A stretch of 64,000 nt of DNA from Glandiceps talaboti. Lineage: Eukaryota; Hemichordata; Enteropneusta; Spengelidae. Shown piece by piece: positions 54,901-64,000 of this stretch (its first letter is position 1; each line of letters opens with the position of its first letter). The translations under genes and the position numbers were made by a program. Under the pieces are notes generated by a model. It worked only from the letters and a program-made list of their open reading frames with translations. It had not been told where the DNA came from and made no database searches. The stretch is from positions 554,001 through 618,000 of the forward strand of contig NC_135564.1 of the NCBI RefSeq assembly GCF_964340395.1. Reading direction: 5' to 3'.

Positions 54901-57900
54901 GTCCCGATTCTTTGTGGTTGCTGAGGAGAAAAGTACAAAAGTTTAGTTTCAGGTACACCTAGACTCTCTCACACTCCTCAGAGGTTCGCATTACTAAAAT
55001 TAAAGCTAAACGAGTTATTTTGTATGTACCGATATCATTTACATAACCGTGCTCGCGTATCCTTGTACTGTGCGCCCTGCTTCGCGAAAACATGGAGCGT
55101 CGCAGTCACACGTCAACAAATGGTTATCGCCATGTAGTCGATGAGGGCGCACAGTACAAGGATATTGGAGTACGGTTATGTAGATGATATTGGTATATAC
55201 AAAATAACTCGTTTAGCTTTAATTTTAGAAATGCGAAGCTCCGAGGACTGTGAGAGAGTCTAGAGTACACAGTGTGCAAAGTACGTCACCGACATGATTT
55301 GATATTGCGTGGCTCAAAAGTACAGTGTGTGTCAAAAAGGTATATGTAATACTGTAAGTTTATGGTAAAGTATACATATTGTGTACTCCGTGGATATCAT
55401 ATTAATACTGATACTATATAGTACTACAATCATATCAAACAATATCTGTACAATATCGTATCGTACATATATTTTATTTCCATCTGGCATGTACTGCATG
55501 GTTAATTACGTTTTCAAAAATTGACTTTTGATATTACCCCTATCGTGGTAGGTATGACAAAAGTGACCATTGCACATAACACAGGAAAACATAATGGATT
55601 CTTGTTGTATCGAAACCTTGTCGATATTGATTTGAAATTACCCCGTCGTTCATGTTTTTCGGTGTTTGCATGTTGCTTGGTTGTTTGTTTGTTTGTTTGT
55701 TTGTTTCCTTAAACATAACTAACTACGCCTTAATAGGTGAGCGTTCGACCATGAGGATGGGCAGGAAGGGGAGGGGCATTTAGTACATGTACAATTTACG
55801 AAGAAAATATGGAAGTGGAAATTATGGAAAATATCTTCCGTTACATTCGTGCCATAAATGGGACTCATTTTGCAAATTTCGAACAAAATTGCTTCTGGAT
55901 CGTCAGACCACGTAATTATCTTACCTGACAACTATGTATGGATTACTTCCAGTCACAGATGATTGGTCCATTTCAGAGACACTTCGTGAGTCTATTTCGT
56001 GTTGATTCATCACAGCACTTAAACTTCGTATGGTGTCCTCACTATCTTCCGTTTTGGAAAGTATTCGTCCTAATTTTTGTTGTAAATTAAAATATAAAGG
56101 CATTGTTAGAATCTTTTGAGGGTGGAATATGCCTGGAATTTTAAAAAAATGCTATGCAAATCCTCGCATTTACGCCTCCTTCCCCTGTGGTAGTGGTGGT
56201 GGTGGTGGTGGTGGTGGTGGTGGTGGTGGTGGTCGGAACTGAGATGAGTAAGAACTTGCGCATTGATCGTCCTATTGGCCATTGGCCAACTAACAGTAAG
56301 CACGTCGTACGAACATGCGCATGGGACAAACACTGCACTTTAAGGAAAACTTTGTTGAATATTACCTGTTGTCTTAGGTCTGTTGAGATGTTGTTTACTA
56401 GGTGAATGAGTTGATGATTTATTGGGTTCTGCAGGTGATGAACTACGAACACTTTCTGACCTTAGACTCTCTAGAGGCAGTGGCATGATAGAAGATTTAT
56501 TATCGTAGTGTACTCTACCATACTGTCTTTCTAGAGCTGTTTGGAATTTGGGGATTTTAGACAAGTCCACCAACTTTAGTACATCACATTTGCCCTATTG
56601 TAAGAGAAAAGAAAATTGAATTGAATATTCATAGGAACGCTGTAGAGTGAAAATACTAAATTAAAGAAACAACTGCATTATATTTTGACAAAACATCATG
56701 ACATGTTATTGTCTACTAGAATATATGTTTTTACAGGTTAATTTAATTTACCAAAAAGACAATAAAGAATCTGTAAATGTTAGTTATATTGATGTACGCC
56801 CTAAAAAAATAATTGTTTTTAGAAACTAGGGAATGTAATAGTTTGTCCTAGCTAGAAATAATTCATGTATGTGACTTGCAAAAACCATGTTGAGTTTTAA
56901 ATTATAGCCATCACAGAAGTAACATTTAATTTATTACAAAACAAATACTATCGCTGTGTACCCTTTGTACAGTAATCAATGATCCAGTATGATGACAAAC
57001 GAATGTTGTTGATTGGTGATGACGATTAGAAAGGAGAGACACTTTTCATTTGTGGTAGTCTAATCATGGATGAAATATTTTTTGAAATGAATAACTACCT
57101 TTGTAATAATCAGCAGCCATTCATGTTGACGAGCATCTTTAACCATTAGAGAATCGTGGTTGTATTCTTCAAGTCTTCCCATGTTACTTATCACTTCAAG
57201 ATGCTCACGTGGCCAAGTATTGAATAGGTCCAAATTACTGTAAACAAATGAAGGATAGGATTAATACATAAACCTATAATGATACTCCACTACTATAAAA
57301 CACTATTAATTCCACAAACTGTCAGTTGTTTTAGAGATAGACGTAAGAACGATTATGTTGCGAAAACTGCAGTCTGTCCAACCACAATGATGAACCAATT
57401 GGAGACATGGACTTGAGAATAGTGAAATTGGGTTTGATAAAATGACTCGACAAGTCCTTTAATCTAAGAAATTAAACCCCCTATCAAAATATTGCTATTG
57501 CACGTATTGTAATGTGCCGAGTCCAAAACCAAAACCCTAACCCTATGCGCTGTCTTAATATATTTTTGTGATAATTTCCACATTGACATCACACACGATT
57601 TAAAATAGGTGTTTTGGACTCCATTAACAGTAGCAATGTTTTGCTTTGTTCTTTTCATCTCTAATTATCTCCTAAATTATTATTCAGTCCAATTATCTTT
57701 TTTGCAACTTGATTATTTTTTATTCGTCACTTGTAATTGTAGGTGTAGCGTCTCATCGTGATATTTTTCACAATAAGAAATACACATAGTTTGATTGTTG
57801 TCTTTGATTCATTCATTAATAAGTCAGTACTTTCTCTTTTTGCAGCTTGATTGGTTTTGATTGTATAAAATTAAGAGATGGGTAAGCATTCTAAATGTTG

Positions 57901-60900
57901 GGTGCACGTGTTCATTATTTCTAGCGTGATTTGGATAATGTTCCAATGTGTCTCAGTTCTTGTGTGGTTGTCCGTGCTTGTGTGTGGACACGGCAACAAA
58001 CCACGGATGAATGCTTACCTCAAGAAATTATTTCGATATTCAAATTCTTTTATGACGTGTAAATATAAATTATTTGCAAAAAAGTCATCTTTGTCTATCA
58101 CAAGAAATTCTGTATCCTCCATGCAAACAACGGTGGCCATACGGGGAACGTCCTTCAACAAGGCTATTTCCTATAATCAAAAGAGAGGAAACAAAACAAA
58201 AAAATAAATGAAAGTTGTCTAATAAAATTGATTACTTAAAATATGAGTAAACCACGCTGAACTAAATTTATTTGAATTAAAACAAATTCACAATAAGCTT
58301 AATCATAGCAACTAAACCAAACCAAAATAACTACTATCGTGGTTATCAATATGAACAAAATCAAACTAAACAAAGTGCTGGTGAACTAACCCCAAAACAA
58401 GCGCCTTTCTTCAACATGGACACTTCCTTCTTGGTAAATACGCTTTCTTCATCTTGGTCAAGTGTTACACAAGCTGTGCCGGAAAAGACAAAATAAAATC
58501 CTCGACCAATATGACCTTTACGGACGACAACTCGGCGACGTCCATACCTATAATGAAACCACATCAATTCATCTTGTCAACTTACGATATAACAACAACC
58601 CCTGTATACCTGGTAGATTGAAAACTACACGGTAGTTGCATTGTACTCAGACTCCTGTAGAAAATAGTGGTTTGAACGTTGGCGATCACTTTAGACGAGG
58701 ATATGGAAGTCTTGTGGACCCTAATTTCAAGAGGCACGGTCTGTAGCTTTAAGCTCTTTTGATATTTATTTTTATTTCGTATCGAAAACTACTTATGTTA
58801 CCATAACAACTAATATCTAATATAAAACATAGGGAATGTTGTTTGACAACTAGTAGATCTATAGCTCGCTCTAGACATTCGTATATGATAAAAATAACTT
58901 TATGACGTCATTTGAGGTATACATGTTTTTAAAACAACAAACACCTTACTCTTTGTTAAATTCGCTTCAATATATAATCATCATTGTCACACAGTGTCAA
59001 TCCATATTAGTTTCTTAATAGGTATTGGTGTGTATTTCCGGAGAGGACATCGAAAAATCAAAATAGCGGAATAGTGTAGTGCTTAGCGATAGTCCTTTTA
59101 CATTCAATTTGGCTTTAGCCGAAATTAGGGTCTCAATTGCAGCCTAGAGTGACTCAAATCTGTCGTTCTTCCAACTCGGTGTTTCGGAGTATAATTATTG
59201 TACATCTCACTTGTGCCTGCATGTTTGTGGATAAATTGTTGTTACAATATTCAGCTATAATAAATATAATAATTATCATGAAAATAGTAAGTTACCTTTC
59301 AAGTCGTACAACTCTACATAATAAATACTGTAATGTTCGTGTGTATTTTCTGAAACTGTACAATCCACGCATTATATTGACGATCGCCTTTATGTCGGCA
59401 GATGTACGGTCCTCAGTTTTCTTTTCCAAGATTTTCTCTGCCTTTACAGGAAGTTTGAACTGCAAAAGAGGAAGGGAGGACATACTTTAAGCTTTCCTTT
59501 ATAAAAAATTAAACGAAAGGAGAACAGAAAAATTGACAACTGTCCTGAGGTAATGTACAGGCAGTTACTTAAAGACTATCACAAAGGACTAAACATGGTT
59601 TTATAAAATGCAAAATTGTGTTCACTTACTTCATAATTACTTTTAAAATTTCGTGGGTCGAATGAAATTTGTTCCTTTCCACTCGCTGCTGTATCACTGT
59701 CGATCTGTACTTTGATGTTCGGCACGTTGGTCATAGACTGGGCAAGGTCAGGCAGACCTGATAGCATACTAATTCCTGCTTCGGATGCATATCGACGAAT
59801 ACTAATGGTGACTGCACACAGCATACGAATTTGTCGAACACCTTTACGGAATCTCTCAATAGGCTGGGTGACACAAAGAAAAAAGGTCACGTTGATTGAA
59901 ACGAAGATAATAATAACCATCAATGACAGAAAACAATATCAGAAACAAATTGGAGTGGAGAAAAGTTTTACATTTGCCATGTTTTTGTGACTTAGAAATT
60001 GTCAACCCTGTCTCAAATTTAATATTATTTTCTTGAGAATTATATCTTTTTTTGAAAGTAGTGACACTTTTACCAGAGAAAAATTACTTGTCTTGGACAT
60101 AACGAGAGAAAAGTTGTATGTGATAGTGATTGATTAATATTATATTAATATGTTTGTTAGTTTCTTGATATATGTTATTTCCTCTTGTTATATGTATTCA
60201 TCTATACCTAGTCAACCTGCATTCGATTGAAACTCGGACAACTTGTCCGGGTCGTCTAGATTGAGTCTAATCCCCAGTACATCCCAACGATAATACACAG
60301 AACAAGTTAAACACCGTACATCCCAACGATAATACACAGAACAAGTTAAACACCGTACATGCCAACGATAATACACAGAACAAGTTAAACGCCGTACATC
60401 CCAACGATAATACACAGAACAAGTTAAACACCGTACATGCCAACGATAATACACAGAACAAGTTTAACACCGTACATCCCAACGATAATACACAGAACAA
60501 GTTTAACACCGTACATGCCAACGATAATACACAGAACAAGTTAAACACCGTACATGCCAACGATAATACACAGAACAAGTTTAACACCGTACATGCCAAC
60601 GATAACACACAGAACAAGTTTAACACCGTACATGCCAACGATAATACACAGAACAAGTTTAACACCGTACATGCCAACGATAATACACAGAACAAGTTAA
60701 ACACCGTACATCCCAACGATAATACACAGAACAAGTTAAACACCGTACATGCCAGACAAGTCCGATTAGTCTTTGACTTGTGTACGGAGTCAAATATATT
60801 TGGTCGGTATGACTCGGTTCTCATACCAACCAAATATATCTAACTCCATACTCAAGTTTAAGCCTCCACTCCTCAGACTAATGCCTCCACTCCTCAGACT

Positions 60901-61015
60901 ATAATGCCAACCTAGTCCCTCCTTCAAATAATCTGAGAGGTAACGTGAATGAAGACGAACACCGACTTACCGTAAGTTGAACTTTTGATGACGTATTATA
61001 ATCACAAGCAGGTGA
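51938..61015 (-). CDS. CNBD2: Cyclic nucleotide-binding domain-containing protein 2-like (5' end not resolved)
   Basis: Eleven exons on the minus strand, in transcript order: 60971-61015 (less certain), 59630-59863, 59296-59459, 58391-58547, 58019-58170, 57099-57237, 56366-56594, 55925-56069, 54767-54920, 53882-54257, 51938-52206. They join in frame to 687 aa plus stop. N-terminal block ERFRKGVRQIRMLCAVTISI; linker MRGLYSFRKYTRTLQYLL; then a cyclic-nucleotide-binding beta-roll, RYGRRRVVVRKGHIGRGFYF (about residues 148-250), with a complete phosphate-binding cassette CFGEIALLKDVPRMATV (E201, R210), so ligand binding is plausible. A second, degenerate roll has VDSLRPGQCFGLQGI (residues 463 to about 500). 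The middle (about 310-440) and the C-terminus are Ser-rich and low complexity. Mammalian CNBD2 (CRIS) is a cAMP-binding sperm protein. A possible further 5' exon is 63889-63949 (weak). No start codon was assigned. Confidence 0.9.
52919..53906 (-). repeat. 55-bp tandem array of exon end plus splice sites: 17 potential microexons
   Basis: Eighteen units of exactly 55 bp. The outermost one (53882-53902) is the true end of the CNBD2-like exon 53882-54257. On the minus strand each unit reads: 34-nt mini-intron starting GTAAGCTGAT and ending CCTCTCATATAACAG, then 21 nt beginning AAGCTTGGGTCACTAGT, then GTAAGC again. Candidate microexons lie at 53827-53847 and every 55 bp down to 52947-52967. Each is 21 nt, enters and leaves in phase 1 and encodes EAWVTST; five units carry a variant ending (EAWVTCI or, once, EVWVTCI), and others have single changes (EALVTST, EAWVTGT). 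None has a stop or an indel. Confidence 0.93.
54959..55264. mobile_element. 305-bp foldback element with about 125-bp arms (CNBD2-like intron)
   Basis: The left arm begins CTAGACTCTCTCACACTCCT and runs through AAATTAAAGCTAAACGAGTT and CCTTGTACTGTGCGCCCT. The reverse complement of the right arm gives the same order with few mismatches. GTACAC flanks both sides (54953-54958 and 55265-55270), a likely 6-bp target-site duplication. Confidence 0.85.
56189..56233. repeat. (GGT)n microsatellite
   Basis: About 45 bp of GGT repeats in the intron between CNBD2-like exons 56366-56594 and 55925-56069. The His/Thr or Val frames are spurious. Confidence 0.9.
60275..60755. repeat. 39-bp minisatellite, about 12 copies (CNBD2-like intron)
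   Basis: Units of GTACATCCCAACGATAATAC plus ACAGAACAAGTTAAACACC. Two sites alternate between copies (ATCCC/ATGCC and GTTAA/GTTTAA). A 188-codon minus-strand frame exists only because the period is 39. Confidence 0.95.
60772..60850. repeat. Hairpin next to the 39-bp array
   Basis: The arm with GGAGTCAAATATATTTGGTC and GGTATGA pairs with TCATACCAACCAAATATATC downstream, around a short CTCGGTTC loop. Confidence 0.85.
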
Positions 61016-61399
61016 CTGTAACAAAACAGAAAATATAACAATTGGTTGTTTTTGTCGATAGGTATTTTATTTAATCTGTGAAACTATCAAGACACAACAC
61101 CACAGAGGAGAAATCAAGCCGTCACAACAATCAGAATTATCGGCAAGTGTAATAAACGTTGGCCTCTTTTACTCTTACAGTCGTATTTTACTAAACTGTG
61201 TTCGATAACATTCCGACATACTTTAAAAAGTCTTCCAAGCTCTAAAGTAACCAAACTATTCGGTCGTCATAGCAACGTAAAAATCACCGGGGATAGTAAA
61301 CTATGTAGTGACTCTGACAACCAAACGTGTCTGAGACAATGAACAGCGTTGATACAAAGAAAGTATACATTTCTAAGAACGTTGCACATGTTTTATTGA

Positions 61400-62020
61400 A
61401 CTATTATTAATTCCTTTAACTTTGGTAGTATAATTATGAATATAAAATCGCACCAACAATTTAGACGTTTCAGCGCACAGGGGGTCGACACACGAACGAC
61501 ATGGGGGAGGGACAGACAAGAAAAGTTTGTTGACACATCTATCAATTTTTTGAAGATATTCATTGGCACTGTTATGGATATATAAATCATAAGAAAAATT
61601 TAGACTTTTCTACGTACAATTTCTGCAGAAGCGCACAAACGGACTACTATAATCGGGAGAGGGGCAGAGTTTTGTTGATGGATCAATTCTCCATTTATTG
61701 ATATTGTTATGGATACTACGATTGCATGGAATATTTGTCAGACACCTGGACATAGTGGATAGACAAGTGGGCCAAAGTTTTATTAACGATCAATCAATGC
61801 TTCATCCATAGGTATTGTTATGGATGCAAAAATCATATAAAAGACTTCGAGTTTTGAGACAAACGAACCATTCTCATGTACGAATGGACCAAAGCTGCAT
61901 TCAATAAATTCCTTATACATCATTGGTATTGTTATGGATGCAAATATCACAAGAAAAACTTTGAGTTTTCATCTTACACCGAAGACACGCGGACCATGTA
62001 AGCTTACATGGGCGCACAGC
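61400..62020. repeat. Diverged tandem repeat, about 4 units of 110-150 bp
   Basis: A segment TTGTTATGGAT followed by AAATCATAAGAAAAA..TTTGAG-type text and then an ACACGCGGACC-like segment recurs near 61566, 61705, 61815 and 61930. Intronic or upstream of the CNBD2-like gene. Confidence 0.6.
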
Positions 62021-62029
62021 GAAGGAAGC

Positions 62030-64000
62030 ATTGGGCCTAAGACGCCAAGTGAGATTCAGTTCAAAAAAACAATCAACGATGTTTTTAAAGCTTCTATGAA
62101 ATCATTTTGATGTAATTGTGGTGATTCTGGCATTTTTTAGGAGCAATATTCCAAAACTGGAATGATAGACATAGTTTCCAATTATTGCCCAGCATAGGGT
62201 ACCTGATAACAAAACTTTGAATCAGAAATAAATGTATTCACCACAGTGACCTATCATATTTGTTTACATTTGTAAACTAGTACAATTTGTGTTAACAAGT
62301 ATATTTTTCTTTGCTTCTTTATTCTTGAAGATAGCTTGAATAAAATGTCATAAGTTATTGTTATCATGACGGAATAAAATATGTATGTATCGGATGATTG
62401 AAATGATATTGTGGCATCTTTACAACGAATTGACACATGTTAACTAGTTGTGTGACAGATGCTATGCTGCATTGGCTCCTCGTATTGTGTTCAAGTATTA
62501 AAAGGTTGTTTACACTACCAGAAATGTTTTATGTTGACCAGTCAGTCGTGGCAATGATTTGTAGTGTATCGATTGCAGAATAACTCAATTATAATAGATT
62601 TGGCGCAATTTACAGAGCATTCCGACCAGTCGACTGATACAGTAACTGATAAGGTTTGCAGATATGACGGGGGCATAAATCATTCTGTAACCATTAGCCC
62701 CGTCACAGTGTTTTAAACCACCTGTTACAACACCAAACGTCAATGTCGTTCAAAGAAGAAATTCGAGGACCAAGTCATCAAGAATCGTGATATTTCAAGC
62801 TACGAAAAAACTGAAAAAAGACCATAAGAATAGGTAAGTAAAGTCTTATAACATTTGGCAAAATCTTGGACATTGTTTCATAATTACATCACAAATCTGT
62901 CGCTTCACAACCCAATGTTTTGGAGTACAAACTTTATGTTGATTTCATAGAAACCGCTAGCCATAACACTTGTTTAAAAAGTGGAAAATAACACCAAATG
63001 CCTAAAATTATTCAATAAAGTGCGTTTAATGTTTTTTATTGAACATTGACTATACATTCAGGCTTCGCTATTTCTGAACCTACCAAACAGCCACCCCCTG
63101 TTGTCATTAGCAACGGTACATGGCCATAAGTTTGTGGGTCCATATATCCATTTTTTTCAGTACACGGACGAGCCAAGTCCGTGCGTTTTAACAGAGAATG
63201 TCCGTTTATTTTAAGAATTGGAGTCTTTTAAAACTTTAGCAGCAACTTAATATTCTTGAATGATTGTAGTAATAGCTTTCGGACTCGAAATGTTGAAGTT
63301 TCATACACACTTGACGGGGATTAAGTAAAGTAAACATAACGGCCATAACGAGGAGTTCTATTGATTTTTCTCCACAGGTAGATTGTGCCCCATTCTCTGG
63401 GTTTTTACATGTACTTTGTACGTATAACTGTGTATACACGAGTAGAAGTTTTGCAGAAATTTGGTGAAAAAAAAAATGTTGTTCGCGTTGTCAGGCGAAT
63501 TCTAGAACATAACACATACAAGGGTACAAGTTTAGCAGAATATGCCGAACAAACCAACTTGTCATCAGAGTAGGATTATTAATTATGATTTAGTGTTTTG
63601 TGTTTGTGTAATATGCTACCGACTGTTACATATTGCGGGAAATGGGGTGACAAAATAAACAAAAAACATTGCCAATGGAGGGGGGTGCTGTCAATGTGAT
63701 AAATCTGTGCATACACTAAAATAATGCCTGGTCGAATGGCTCACTGGACGCTACGGTTTGTTATAACGGTGATACCATGGTGACCATTTCCACCCGCCAG
63801 TACAAAGACAGATAAATGTCTGGGATAAACCAAACCAAAGATATTATGAAATTTGACAGATATTTTTTAATCAGTTTTGATAACGTACTTTTGATACTGC
63901 TGCTGGGCTCTCTAGAACATGTATGTATAGACCGCTGCCTGTTGACGGACTGTAAATGAGACTTGCGCAGACTCGTGACACCTGTGACTCGAAAGGTCCA
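62030..64000. other. Right-hand end: possible weak exons, otherwise unrecognised
   Basis: On the minus strand 63889-63949 is open between TTTACAG and GTACGT and ends in a phase that fits the CNBD2-like exon at 61015, but has no recognisable motif. On the plus strand a stop-terminated frame runs from about 63385 to 63573 after a CACAG acceptor-like site at 63378. Its C-terminal part (VRRILEHNTYKGTSLAEYAE) looks protein-like but matches no family I know; AATAG/GTAAGT at 62834 could be an upstream donor. Confidence 0.25.

Noticed and set aside
60267-60833. 188-codon minus-strand frame with CVLSLACTVLNLF repeats
   Set aside because: 39-bp minisatellite in a CNBD2-like intron; overlaps no splice-consistent exon.

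Overview
This window is animal nuclear DNA: AT-rich, with short exons bounded by clean GT..AG splice sites, long introns, and many minisatellites and foldback elements. The gene set (clade A-like fibrillar collagen, PSMA2, MRPL32, CDK2, CCDC12, CNBD2-like) is bilaterian. The repeat load and gene structure suggest a marine invertebrate, perhaps a non-vertebrate deuterostome such as a hemichordate, but the phylum is inferred and the sequence does not settle it.

Layout. 1-15.8 kb (+): the 3' half of a fibrillar collagen gene, with 15 Gly-X-Y exons, a helix-end exon, a complete COLFI C-propeptide, a stop at 14513-14515 and a 3' UTR with AATAAA at 15742. 15.8-20.3 kb: intergenic, with two tandem arrays and a 1.8-kb TIR element whose truncated sister lies at 40.1-41.8 kb. 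20.3-25.05 kb (-): PSMA2, complete in five exons. 25.3-28.4 kb (+): MRPL32, complete in three exons, head to head with PSMA2 across a 267-bp promoter. 28.3-33 kb: foldback elements and a long 3' flank. 33.0-39.5 kb (-): CDK2, complete in seven exons, with E2F and CCAAT motifs upstream. 39.7-45.8 kb: transposon copy, GGTCA-rich repeats and a decayed LINE with reverse-transcriptase remains. 45.8-50.85 kb (+): CCDC12, complete in six exons. 51.4-61 kb or further (-): a CNBD2-like cyclic-nucleotide-binding protein, complete at its 3' end, with the 5' end near or beyond the window edge.

The genes are mostly housekeeping: proteasome, mitoribosome, cell-cycle kinase and spliceosome factor. They look like independent neighbours rather than a pathway. 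All exon chains were read by hand and close in frame: PSMA2 235 aa, MRPL32 180 aa, CDK2 299 aa, CCDC12 166 aa, CNBD2-like 687 aa visible, collagen 588 aa visible.

The most unusual observation is in the last intron of the CNBD2-like gene (52.92-53.88 kb). A 55-bp unit is repeated 18 times. Each unit carries a 3' splice site, a 21-nt segment identical or nearly so to the end of the preceding exon, and a GTAAG 5' splice site. The result is a row of 17 potential in-frame 7-codon microexons (EAWVTST or variants) beyond the real exon end. MRPL32 shows a smaller case of the same thing: the end of its exon 2, with donor and half of the zinc motif, is tandemly copied into the intron. No RNA evidence is available here, so whether these are spliced is unknown.
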